Shown here piece after piece: positions 1 through 10,029 of a stretch of DNA of 64,000 nt. How positions within the stretch are numbered: the stretch's first letter is position 1; every line of letters starts with the position of its first letter. The position numbers and the translations under genes are program-made. The stretch is from Myrica gale. Taxonomy: Eukaryota > Streptophyta > Magnoliopsida > Fagales > Myricaceae. The stretch lies in NCBI GenBank assembly GCA_963930655.1, contig OZ005606.1, forward strand, positions 18,330,001 to 18,394,000, given 5' to 3'. The notes under the pieces are model-generated. The model worked only from the letters and a program-made list of their open reading frames with translations, was not told the DNA's origin and ran no database searches.

Positions 1-14
1 TTGATGCGTCTGTT

Positions 15-3000
15 TTGTTGTGTCTTCGTGATGCTAGGTTCACAGATTACAGCACAAGCATCTTAGGTATAATTGAATCCAGTCTCCACAATGGTCCAAT
101 CCATTTTGATTGTTTTCCTGATTTTACCTTAAGTTTAAGTGATAAACATCTTCTAAAAGCCTTAACCTTGAACGTTAAAACTTCAGGTTACGAGATGTTA
201 GAAGGAAGTCAGCCTTTAGCCTTGATCTATAGGATTTATTATAAGTGCATCCGAACCAATTTGAATGTTCATGCCTTAGTAAAAAGTCCCAAAGATCAAA
301 CCCTCTTGATTCAGAGTCATACCAGTGACGCTAACATTAGGGTCCCAAAGTCAATTGTTTGGAAAAATGTCACCCTTCCGAATGAATGGGTCTTGGAAAA
401 TGAGACTCCTACAGCCCCAGTTCACAGTGACATAACCAAGTTAGACATGATCCAACAGTATCTTGATGGAACTGTTAGAATTAGTTTTGATGAACCACGA
501 AGGTTCACACCCCTCAGGATTCAAGAACCAGGTAGCCAATCTGCTAGGAGATCAACTACCAGTATCAATGAATCTGTTAGAAGAGACATCAATCTGCAAC
601 TCAAAGGAGTTCAGATTAATTCTCAGGTTAGTACTCCTTTGTATTCTGTTAAGTCACATTTACCAACCCAAGCCTCTACATCAGGACATGTAGTCGACGA
701 TGTAGAAGATGATGGTCAAGAGTCACCAACCCAAACAGATTTCGAATCTGTTAACCCACAGTTGATGACCATTAGTAAACCCTTCAGCCCAGACATGAAA
801 ACTCTAGAAGATGAATTTATGTCCGACACCAATTTAGCCAAAAGGACTCAATATAGTAAAAGTCACACGAAAGCTGAAAAACAAGTCAATTTTGATAATT
901 GGCAGAAACTTATGATTCAATTAGGTACAAACATAAGTTTCTTTGAGTATTTGGAGAAATACAAGAACTTGAATTGTCAAGTTCTTACTAAAGTCAAATG
1001 GACCACCACGGATAAGAATAAGTCAATTAGTGCTAGTCATCCTCCTGCTGAGACTATCATAGTAGCCCACAAAGGATCTGAGATCATAGCCTCCCCTTTT
1101 AAGATTCCAGACTCTGATAGTAAGAAACAACTGGTTGAACAAAACAATTACACCAACCAGTATCTCCAGACCATAGGTAATCAGTTAGACAAGATTGAGC
1201 TTAAGTTAGATGGTCAATCCCCTGTCAACGAAAAGCCTCTGATCCAGTTAACAAGTAAACCCATAGGTTTAAAAACCTCTAAGTTAGAAGTCACAGCCCT
1301 TAGTAAAGTTAGTCAGATGTTAAAAGATTTAACTACAGCCGAGTCTAAAACACCTGAAAAGACTTCATCTAGTAAGCCTTCTTCTTCTCTTCAGATAGGT
1401 GCTCTCAACCAGGTTGAATCTGAATCAGCTTCAGATTCCGATCACCAAATTAGTGAAATTCAAGAACAATTTAATCAGTTAAATGTTCATAGGATTAAGA
1501 ATTATCATCCTAATCCAATGACCCTGACCAAGAATTGGTATAGTAAACCCACTCCTCCTGATCTTCAATTCGAAGAAAGGAATTTTCAAAGTCAATTCTC
1601 TGTTTCCTCTGACAAGTTATATGAATGGAATATTGATGGTTTCTCTGAACAAGAAATCCTTAATAAACTCCAGCATATGACTATGGTAGCAAATAGCTAC
1701 TTAGTAAACCAATCCCTTAGTCATTCCGATATTGTTGACTTGATTGTTTCAGGTTTCACTGGCTCTTTACGCCAATGGTGGGAAAATTATCTCACCGAAG
1801 AAGATCGTGATCTTATTCGTTATGCTGTACAGCATGATGAAGCAGGTTTCCCAATCTTCGATGAAGCCTTAGGTAAAGGTGTTAGTGATGGTATTAATAC
1901 TCTTATTTATACCATTATTAAACACTTTCTTGGAACTCCAGGTAACATCTCAGCTCGGATCCATGATCAGCTTAGTAACCTTAAGTGTCCGACCTTAAGT
2001 GATTTTAGGTGGTACAAAGATGTCTTTATTTCTCGTGTCATGCTTAGAGATGATTGTAAAAATTCATTTTGGAAAGAAAAATTCATTAATGGATTACCCA
2101 ACCTCTTTGCTCATAAGATTAGAGAAGTCTTAAGTCAACCCTCAGGAATCATAGAATATGATAACCTAACCTACGGTGATCTTGTTAGTATCATAAACAA
2201 AGAAGGTATGAAAATGTGTATTGACATGAAGATTAGTAACCAACTTAGCAAAGATAGAAAGAAAGCTAAGTATGAAATGGGAAATTTCTGCGAACAGTAT
2301 GGTCTACCTCCCATAGCACCATCCCGAAGGAAACACCACAAAGAAAAGTCTTCCTTCAGAAAATCAAACAAGTACCATAGGAAGTCTTTTAGGAAGTCTA
2401 CTCCTCTTGAGGATAGTAAACCCAAGTTTTATAAGAAATCTTTTAGGAAAAGGTCCAAGCCTAAAACTCCTAAAGATAAAAGTAACATTAGATGTTACAA
2501 ATGCAAAAAATTAGGTCATTACAGTTCAGAATGTCGTGTTAAGGAAAACATTAATTCCTTAGACATCCCCGAAAGTGAAAGAGTCAAATTATTTTCTATC
2601 TTAGAATTAAGAGATTCTAGTGGTAGTGATTTAGAAATAGACGACTTCCCGTCTTCTAGTTCTGTCTCCAACCCTAGTACCGATAGTGAATCTGACACCC
2701 CTAACCAGAAATTAGGATGTCAAGATAGTTGTTGTCACCCAAGTAAAACTCTTAATGTCTTAAGTCAACAAGAAGAACTTTTGATCAATTTGATCGACCA
2801 AGTTGAAGATCCAGAGCTCAAGGCTCAGTATCTTACCAAGTTAAAACATTCTTTAAGAAAACATGAAAACAAGCTAAAGGTTCCGGAAATCCAAGTCAGT
2901 CTTAATAAAATTTTAGAAAAGTTTAAGCAAACCCAGAAACCTGTAACCCTCCAGGATTTACAGACTGAAGTCCAACAAGTTAAAAAAGAAATTAAAGAAT

Positions 3001-4574
3001 TAAAAGCAAGTAATAAAACTCTCGAACAGGAAGTCCTTCTTCTTAAAATAAATCACAAACTTAAGAGTCAAAGTCAAGCCACTTCCTCCGAGTCAGCTGA
3101 AGATTCTGATCCAGAATCTGTTCCCTCTCTTACTCCTCCTCTCCTCCATGATGAGCCTGAGTGTAGTAACAAATTCCTTAGCATAGTGAACCGAATGCAT
3201 TTTCAGAAATGGCATTCAAAGGTAACCATTATAGTCAACTCTGAATATTCTTTTGAGGTTGTTGCCCTTATAGATTCAGGTGCTGATCTTAATTGTATTC
3301 AGGAAGGATTAATCCCCACCAAATACTATGAGAAGTCAAAGGAACGACTCCTCTCAGCCAATGGTAGTCAAATGGGTATTAATTATAAGTTATCCAAAGC
3401 ACACATCTGCAAAGATAATGTCTGCTTTAGGTCTCCGTTCGTTTTAGTAAAAAACATGCCTGATCAGAAAGTTATTTTAGGTACTCCCTTCATTTGCCTA
3501 TTGTATCCCTTTACCACCAGCAGTGAAGGTCTTACCACTAACATTCTTGGTCAACAAGTTACCTTCGAGTTCGTTAGTCCTCCCAGGCCTAGGGAACTTA
3601 CCATGTTACAGGAAGCCTCCATAAGTAAAACTCTCAATTTCATTGTTAGTAAGACGCAGCATCTTGATTTTCTTAAAGAAGAAATTAAGTTCAAACGAGT
3701 TGAGGAACAACTCACAAGTCAAAACATTCAGCAACAAATTAAGTCTTTTCAATCTAGATTAGAACAACAAGTCTGTTCTGACCTTCCAAATGCTTTCTGG
3801 CATCGAAAGCAACACATAGTTAAACTCCCTTACATTCCTGAGTTTAGTGAGAAAAATATTCCCACAAAAGCTCGACCCATTCAAATGAATCAAGAGATGA
3901 TGGAATTCTGCAAAACAGAAATCCAAGATCTCTTAAGTAAAAGCATTATACGACATAGTAAATCCCCTTGGTCCTGTTCTGCTTTCTATGTCAAGAAAAA
4001 TGCTGAAATAGAAAGAGGAACTCCTAGGTTAGTCATCAACTACAAGCCCCTGAACAAAGTCCTCCAATGGATTAGGTATCCTATCCCAGATAAGAAAGAT
4101 CTCATAGGACGCCTTTCAGGAGCCACAGTTTTTAGTAAATTCGACATGAAAAGTGGATTTTGGCAAATCCAGGTTCATGAGTCTGACAAGTACAAAACTG
4201 CATTTAACACTCCTTTTGGACATTACGAATGGAATGTAATGCCCTTTGGTTTGAAGAATGCCCCAAGTGAATTCCAAAATATCATGAATGATATTTTCAA
4301 TCCTTATAGTCATTTCACCATAGTTTATATTGATGATGTTCTTGTTTTCTCTAGATCCATAGAAGAACATTGGAAACATCTCAACAAGTTTCTTCATATT
4401 ATTAAGTCAAACGGCTTAGTAGTCTCTGCCCCTAAGATCAAGTTATTTCAAACCAAAGTCAGATTTTTAGGTTTTAACATTTACCAAGGTCAAATACAGC
4501 CAATTGATAGAGCTATCCAGTTTGCTGATAAATTCCCCGATGTCATCCTTGATAAAACCCAGCTTCAGAGGTTC

Positions 4575-4601
<27 letters not shown>
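15..4601 (+). pseudogene. Florendovirus-like ORF1 polyprotein (fossil)
   Basis: A single frame of about 1.5 thousand codons. The first ~150 residues resemble a 30K-type movement protein. The middle (roughly residues 500-830) is coat-protein-like, basic and ends in a CCHC zinc knuckle (CYKCKKLGHYSSEC, near residue 827). A coiled-coil stretch rich in K/E/L follows (about 975-1010). The retroviral-type aspartic protease motif is LIDSGADLN (near 1086). The reverse transcriptase carries YIDDV (near 1440). This domain order is that of Petuvirus/Florendovirus polyproteins. The last residues are translated from a TA microsatellite and are not viral. Treated as a fossil; no activity is inferred. Confidence 0.85.
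4575..4601. repeat. (TA)n microsatellite at the edge of the viral polyprotein
   Basis: A pure TA run abuts the viral reverse transcriptase region and leads into non-viral sequence. Endogenous pararetroviruses in rice are reported to sit at AT-dinucleotide-rich sites, so the run may mark an integration or rearrangement junction. Confidence 0.85.
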
Positions 4602-4602
<1 letters not shown>

Positions 4603-4606
<4 letters not shown>

Positions 4607-5046
4607 TACACCCACGTAGTTTGAAGGTTCTGACACTTAGCACCTTATTCTTTTAATTTGAAACATTTCACCCACGTGATTTAGGTTTCCTTCGATTTGT
4701 ACCCCATCGTTTATTTATCTGTTATTTCGAACGAAAAAGTCAGTCACGTGTTTTGTACGTGGCTCACTTGCCTATTTTACCCTCATATTCAAAAAATGGT
4801 TAATTATACATTGTACCCACGTGGTTTTAAGTGTCTGACACTTTGCACCTCATTCTTTTATTTTTGAGACAATTTGCAACCACGTGGTCTACACGTGGTT
4901 GATTTTTCCGTTCAAAATAACAGATAAATTGACAAGAATGCAAAATGTTCAAACTCCCAAAATCTACATGGGTGAAATATCTCAAATTTAAAAGAACGGG
5001 TTCAAAGTGTCAAAACCTTCAAACCATATGGGTGCAAAGTGTAATT
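4603..5046. mobile_element. Foldback/MITE-like element inside the pararetrovirus fossil
   Basis: The first ~80 bp (ACACCCACGTAGTTTGAAGG...) match the reverse complement of the last ~85 bp, including the GTTTGAAGGTT(C/T)TGACACTT core. A third arm, in direct orientation with the left arm, lies at about 4806-4890. Flanks read AATTA on both sides, a possible short target duplication. No coding capacity. Long imperfect terminal inverted repeats suggest a Mutator-like or foldback MITE; the superfamily is not certain. Confidence 0.7.
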
Positions 5047-5369
5047 ATTCTATATATTATATTATGTATATGTGTGTGTGAATCTCTAATGAACTTAAGG
5101 TAATTTTGGACTCAATTGACGAGAAAATAGAGTACGACGTACTCACATTAAACAAGCCATGAAGTATGATATTATATATGTGTGTCATGGCTTGCGATAG
5201 TCGAATAATGAATGGAGAGTCTTTTTTCAACCAAATCCATCTTTTGAGACCACCAAATCCATTGAAATTGGCAATGAATAATTCAACCTCAGGAATTTTG
5301 AAAAACCAGCTTGGTTGACCGCATAATGTCCCTAAAGGCCAAACACGCGCGCGCGCACCACTAATAATA
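5047..5369. other. Unassigned spacer between the two viral frames
   Basis: AT-rich sequence with a GT run and a short (GC)n run near 5348. It shows no similarity I recognise to caulimovirid coding sequence and no gene. It may be host or mobile-element DNA brought in with the foldback element. Confidence 0.4.
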
Positions 5370-6356
5370 TTGATCGGTACTCAGGTTGCACCAAGTCAAA
5401 AGGATCAAGTTGCTCTCCTTCATGCGCAACATAGTAAATTGCTCCGAGCCTATTTGCCTCCTAAGTGGCATTTTGTCCCGGAACATCCCAACAAGTCAAT
5501 CGGTTTCTACAAAGTAATCCTCCTTCATACTGAGTCAGTCCGGATTGAACCTATTATTGATAGATTTGATCCTACTCAGACAAAGGTTATTTTCCACAAG
5601 TTATTCATAGTCAATTTTATTTCTTGTACTGAATGGGGTTCGCATCTCTCCATTCTAAAAGAATTACCAGGTCAGCCCATTGGCTTCAATTATTACGATT
5701 ATATTGAAGCATGGTCAAAAGTACTACTCTACCAAAATGAGACCTTCTCTCATTCTTGGTTCTTGAACTTTGATAACAAGTTCAAAAGTCAACTCCCCAT
5801 CTGGTTTCTCCAATGGTGGAACCTGTATGGACCAGTTACAGATATCATTCCCATCGATCTTTCAAAAGCCATTGCCAGATTTCATAATCATGGCCAAGGC
5901 ACTGCTCAGGAAAGCCATTTCCCTATCCTCTGCAGATTTGTAAGTAAATACAAAGTCCCTTGGATTCTGAAATGGGATTATCAAGTCAACTCCAATATAC
6001 TTGTCCGACGTTTCCATGTCAAATGGTGGGATAAGTTCAACATCCATCGCATTGTGGATCAAGTCAACAAGGAATTTCCTGCTCCTCAAGAAGTTTCTCA
6101 ATTCCTAGTTGAAAAGGTCAGTCTCCAGACTGCTCTTGCCTCGGCCATGACCCAGGCTCAAAGTAAATCTGAACTCCAAGAGTTATGCCTCCAGTTCCAG
6201 CACGAAGTCAGCAAAATCAGTGAACCAGGTTTAGATGGGCATTCTCCAGCCTCATCTCACTCATCCACTGCAAGTCAATCCAAGCCCAATTACTTGGATC
6301 CCCTGTTCCAGGATAGTCAAGACCCTTACTCAGTCGACCTTGCAGATTTTATATGA
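5370..6356 (+). CDS. Florendovirus-like ORF2, unknown function (fossil)
   Basis: Open frame of 328 codons, rich in W, F and H (for example PIWFLQWWNLYG and PWILKWDYQ), ending in a polar S/Q/P-rich tail. Florendoviruses are known to encode a second protein of unknown function downstream of the polyprotein, and this frame matches that position and character. The conserved-looking part starts close to the first methionine, directly after non-viral spacer, so the natural start may lie elsewhere. I recognise no enzymatic motif. Its being open suggests a not very old insertion; expression is unknown. Confidence 0.65.
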   Translation: MIGTQVAPSQKDQVALLHAQHSKLLRAYLPPKWHFVPEHPNKSIGFYKVILLHTESVRIEPIIDRFDPTQTKVIFHKLFIVNFISCTEWGSHLSILKELPGQPIGFNYYDYIEAWSKVLLYQNETFSHSWFLNFDNKFKSQLPIWFLQWWNLYGPVTDIIPIDLSKAIARFHNHGQGTAQESHFPILCRFVSKYKVPWILKWDYQVNSNILVRRFHVKWWDKFNIHRIVDQVNKEFPAPQEVSQFLVEKVSLQTALASAMTQAQSKSELQELCLQFQHEVSKISEPGLDGHSPASSHSSTASQSKPNYLDPLFQDSQDPYSVDLADFI

Positions 6357-7097
6357 AGCTCATGTAAAATCTGAAGACATGTAAGGACAAAGTTCAACCG
6401 AAAGTCAACCTATGAATAGTAAAATTGACTTTTTTACTATTCACCAGCTGTAAAAGCAGCCGACAGGTCACTGTTCATCCACAGTAACAACACGCGTGAC
6501 TACACAGGATCCGCGTGAATACACAGTGGCTCTCATCTGTCTTTAAATATCGTAGCTCAAGTCATTTGTAACCAGAACTCGAACTTCGTTTTCGATTCTG
6601 CTCTCTCTCTCTCTCAAGTCTTTCTAGCCTCCCTTACAAGTCTATCCAGAGTTAGAACTATGTCTTCTTTCTTGATAGTTCTGTGTAAGTCATGTAACCA
6701 AGTAACTTGTTTCTTTCCTTGATTATCAAGTAAATCAGTTACCAAGTATATCGTTGTTCTTCTTTCTTTAATATCTGCAAACATGCATACCGCCAGATTG
6801 GACGGTTTTAAGTTTCAGTTTCATACATTCATACATACCGCCAGATTGGTCGGTTCTAAGTTTCTGCACTCATGCATTACCGCCTTCATGGCTGGTTTAG
6901 TTATTTTCTGCTAAGTTAATTTTCTTTTAAGACCATTAGCAAGTGGATACCAGCTAAGTGACTTTCATTGTCGATCTGCGGGTAGAACGAAGCTTGTCCC
7001 TTTCATCAGGGGGTCTCAAATTTATTTTAAATTTATATCTGCTGTTCTTCCTTTTCTTTTCTGCTTCCGCATTTCCTTTATGTCTCTATGGCTCGTA
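6357..7097 (+). promoter_or_regulatory. Putative pararetroviral promoter and leader
   Basis: Follows ORF2. A TATA-like TTTAAATAT lies at 6542-6550, then a CT-rich stretch (about 6600-6620) typical of plant leaders. The leader holds a direct repeat, ACCGCCAGATTGG(A/T)CGGTT, near 6789 and 6837, with a third partial copy near 6880. Caulimovirids drive one pregenomic RNA from such an intergenic region, so the placement fits. Promoter function is inferred from position and composition only. Confidence 0.45.
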
Positions 7098-7130
7098 TAT
7101 ATATATATATAAATATAATATATATATATT
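7096..7130. repeat. Imperfect (TA)n run at the right edge of the viral fossil
   Basis: TA-dinucleotide tract with an AAATATAATA interruption. It closes the viral leader region, mirroring the TA run at 4575-4601. Confidence 0.8.
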
Positions 7131-7404
7131 GCATTATCAGATTGTAAAATTACTCTCTTAGAAAAGAAAAGAAAAAAAATGTAAAATTAATCTACATTTG
7201 ATGCAGTAATTTCTTAAGTTGTCATAGTCGGGAAGGGGTTAATTACTAGTCCCCCGCACGTTAGAGAGTGACATAACAGGTTCTCTTGGAGATGTTAGGA
7301 CGGGTTCATCAGGAAGAGCCGGGGCCGCCGCCCGCCGCGTTGAATCGTACTTATGGTGCTCAAACAGTCCATAAGATTGGTCAGGGATACTTACCAAAAA
7401 AAAA

Positions 7405-7929
7405 GGGTAAACTCATAGTTAGCCCCCTATGTTTGGGCAAAAATCATAGTTAGCCCCATATTTTTGAATCCAACAATTTGATACCCATAACTTTCAAAAC
7501 CTATCAATCTTCGCCCCCCGTCTAAATTAGACGTTAAATCAGACGGAATAGCATGAAAAATGACCAAAATGCCCCTCCAAAATAAAATTACTAAAAAAAA
7601 TAAAAAAAAATCATTAAAAATAAAAAATGATATTTTTTCAAAAATTAATATTTTTTAAATAAAACTATATTGAAACTCTATTTCAATAATATATTTATTT
7701 TAATTTATTTCTTAAATTTATATTTTATTTTATTTTATTTTAAATTTTAGCTTTGGAGGGGCATTTCGGTCATTTTGCATGAATTTCCGTCGGACTTAAC
7801 ACCTAATTTAGACGGGGGGCTAAGTTTGATAGGTTGTGAAAGTTATGGGTATCAAATTATTGGATTCAAAAATATGGGGCTAACTATGATTTTTGCCCAA
7901 ACATAGGGGGGCTAACTATGACTTTACCC
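7405..7929. mobile_element. Long-TIR MITE with flanking poly(A) and 15-bp direct repeats
   Basis: Ends GGGTAAACTCATAGTTAGCCCC and the reverse complement of GGGTAAAGTCATAGTTAGCCCC; terminal inverted repeats run about 185 bp around an AT-rich core. ATTGGTCAGGGATAC occurs on both sides (7376-7390 and 7941-7955), with A-runs between these repeats and the element ends. Copy B has a single ATTGGTCGGGCTTAC at the matching place, an empty site. TIR style matches the larger element at 15017-16109. No coding sequence. Confidence 0.8.
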
Positions 7930-8014
7930 AAAAAAAAAAAAATTGGTCAGGGATACGTTTACCGTTAGCCGTTTGACCTGAATCAAAATCTTCAATTTTT
8001 ATATATGCCTTTTT

Positions 8015-8288
8015 CAACCACCTCATTGCAATTTGCCATAAACCTGTAGCTAAGCTATGCAAAACTCATGTGGATTATCGACGCCATCCAAGTCATGTCG
8101 ATAGTTCTGTTGACCCTTTCCTCTTTTTCTTTTTTTTTTTCTTTTTTACGACAACCACCTCATTGCAATTTGCCATAAACCTGTAGCTAAGCTATGCAAA
8201 ACTCATGTGGATTATCGACGCCATCCACGTCATGTCGATAGTTCTGTTGACTCTTTCCTCTTTTTCTTTTTTTTTTACGATTCTTCTG
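8015..8288. repeat. Tandem duplication, 2 x 137 bp
   Basis: Two units start with CAACCACCTCATTGCAATTT at 8015 and 8152. They differ at very few positions outside the T-run that ends each unit, so the duplication is recent. Copy B has a single, more diverged unit. Confidence 0.85.
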
Positions 8289-8354
8289 TTGACCCTTTCA
8301 GTCGTAATTCCCCTACGATATACTACGCGCTGTGTTTTCCGAACTCGTAGATAA
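8205..8354 (+). CDS. Candidate 49-codon hydrophobic peptide frame (copy A)
   Basis: ATG-initiated frame starting MWIIDAIHVMSIVLLTLS, continuing through a T-rich hydrophobic run and ending VFRTRR. The residues before the end look like a membrane segment followed by a basic tail. The frame at 12803-12961 in copy B begins MGIIGTIHVMSIVLLTLS and also reaches CVFRTR. A TATA-like TTTTATATATGCC lies ~200 bp upstream. Both frames were translated by hand. Differences between the two include amino-acid changes as well as silent ones, so selection is not shown. Unknown family; may be chance in a duplicated noncoding block. Confidence 0.2.
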   Translation: MWIIDAIHVMSIVLLTLSSFSFFFTILLLTLSVVIPLRYTTRCVFRTRR

Positions 8355-8479
8355 ATAAATTGAACACCACAAAGACTGAGTCGCGTCACAGATAAAAAAA
8401 ATAAAATACCCCAAAATACTCATAAATAAGTAGATTGAAGTTCAAAATATTTGAATTTATTATTATTTTCATAAATTAT

Positions 8480-9000
8480 AATAAGGAACCTTACATACAC
8501 CTCATATATATGGACAAAAAATAATTTAGACTCTTTAACTTTTAGTTTGTCTTATTACAATCCATAAGTTTTAAAAAGAATAAATATCTGTCCTCAATTA
8601 GATTTTTCAACACAAGTGATATAGATGGAAAGAAATACCTTCTAAGCAAAAAAAACTAGTGAAAAATGATTAATTAATTAATTAATTAAAAGTATATGTA
8701 TAATATATTTATATGTGCGGGCGGGCGAATATATATGTGTATATATATAAAATAAAATAATTATATCTTTTTATTTAAAAAATATTACTTCATATTTATA
8801 TATCTTTTTATTTATTTTTAATAATTTTATCTTTGACATACATTTCGGTCATTTTTATGTGTTTTCGTGTGGTTTAACAACCAAAAGGAATGGAGGGTGA
8901 TAATTGATGTTTTTTAAAAAATTATATAAGGCGTAATTAGACAAATTAAAAATTATGAGGTTCAATTTAGTTTTTTATCTATAAATTAAAAATGTATGTC
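8480..9000. mobile_element. AT-rich MITE, ACACCTCATATATATGG family
   Basis: Left side holds ACCTCATATATATGGACAAA then TTTAGTTTGTCTTATTAC. The right side (about 8930-8990) holds inverted counterparts (GTAATTAGACAAATTAAAAA, TTTTTTATCTATAAATT). A related element lies at the matching place in copy B (14400-14790), so insertion predates the block duplication. Boundaries are approximate. Confidence 0.5.
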
Positions 9001-9318
9001 ATGGTCCATACATTTGTTATGTGAACTATATGTGATATAATATGTAACACAGTGTTTGAGTAGTATTATGGAAAAATCAAGCTAGTACTTTATTGAATTA
9101 AAGATGGAGGATTATGATTTCTTGTAAATCCATATATATTTTAGAGAATACTATAATGACCACATTTATTGTGCTGCTATATGATAAATTTAAAATTTTT
9201 ATCTATGCCATGAATGACTATAAACAAATACGTGAATATTATTAAAATTACAGATGTAGATCTAATCGAGAATGTCAAAAACAGTCACTGTCAGTTGAAA
9301 GGTTGTGCTGCCGCACAT

Positions 9319-9540
9319 TAGGGGTGAAAACCGGAAATGCGGTCCGGTTTTCGGACCGCAATTTCGGTCCTTCAATAATAAAGGACCGGACCGCATTTAA
9401 AAAATATATAAACCGGACCGGACCGCATAAATCCGGTCCTTAAATCCGGTCCGGACCGGACCGTATTTTTAACATTAAGACCGGACCGGACCGCAAATCC
9501 GGTCCGGTTTTCCGGTCCGGTCCGGTTCTGTTCAACCCTA
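9319..9540. mobile_element. Non-autonomous hAT element, 222 bp
   Basis: Starts TAGGGGTGAAAACCGG and ends in the reverse complement of TAGGGTTGAACAG. It is flanked by a perfect 8-bp duplication, CCGCACAT, at 9311-9318 and 9541-9548. The interior is made of GGTCCGG/CCGGACC repeats. Copy B has one uninterrupted (T)CGCACAT at the matching place (near 16230), which confirms the insertion and its limits. Confidence 0.92.
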
Positions 9541-10029
9541 CCGCACATAACTCATATCAAGAGATCTGTAGTGATTTTATTATAATGCCCCTTCCTTTGT
9601 AGAGCTGTGTATTTTTTAATATTATAAGTATTTTATATCTTGTGGAAGTTGTATTTAAACCCAAATCGACTAGTGAGATTTTTAAAAGTATTGTACTTGC
9701 TAAAAAATTTCAACTATGATGAACTTATGAGCAAAAGCGAAAAAACAAATATAATCCTATTTAATTTTCTACTGTTGAAACTTGGTATTTCCATGGTGGG
9801 CACCTCAAAACATCCCCCAAACAACCTGGGCCCATTAAAGATATACCAAATTTCACTGTTTCCGATTTGAAATTTTCTGCAACTTTAATCGAGAAGCGAT
9901 GGGTACACATATTTGAGTATAACTGCTTCCTAATTGTGATTTGACTCTATAAACATTAGTGTTTGGATGTAAAGAAACTCAGGCAACCAAAGCATAAGAC
10001 GAGAGAGTTGGTTTGATATGAAAATAAAA

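Larger units (their letters stand above)
1..7097 (+). mobile_element. Endogenous pararetrovirus fossil, florendovirus-like (Caulimoviridae)
   Basis: Two plus-strand frames lie in the order known for florendoviruses. The first is a large polyprotein with movement protein, coat/zinc-knuckle, aspartic protease and reverse transcriptase. The second is a separate protein of unknown role. A promoter/leader-like region follows. There are no LTRs and no integrase, which separates it from Ty3/gypsy elements. The left side is cut by the window edge. The copy is broken: a foldback element and a TA repeat interrupt it, and the polyprotein does not reach an RNase H region in this window. It may be one disrupted copy or two neighbouring fragments. 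Age is not measurable here, but the long open frame argues against great antiquity. Confidence 0.85.
7200..9700. repeat. Intergenic repeat block, copy A
   Basis: Shares a long collinear series of segments with copy B (12485-16720): the TTAGGACGGGTTCATC segment followed by a CCG-rich run, GTCGATAGTTCTGTTGACCC, TGTGTTTTCCGAACTCGTA, TGTAACA(C/T)AGTGTTTGAGTAG, a CTGTCAGTTGAAAGG segment and CGACTAGTGAGAT. Part of the first third recurs in copy C (23555-23960). Copy A carries two mobile insertions that copy B lacks. It has promoter-like parts (TATA-like TTTTATATATGCC near 8000, CCACGTCA near 8224), but no gene I recognise. Confidence 0.75.
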
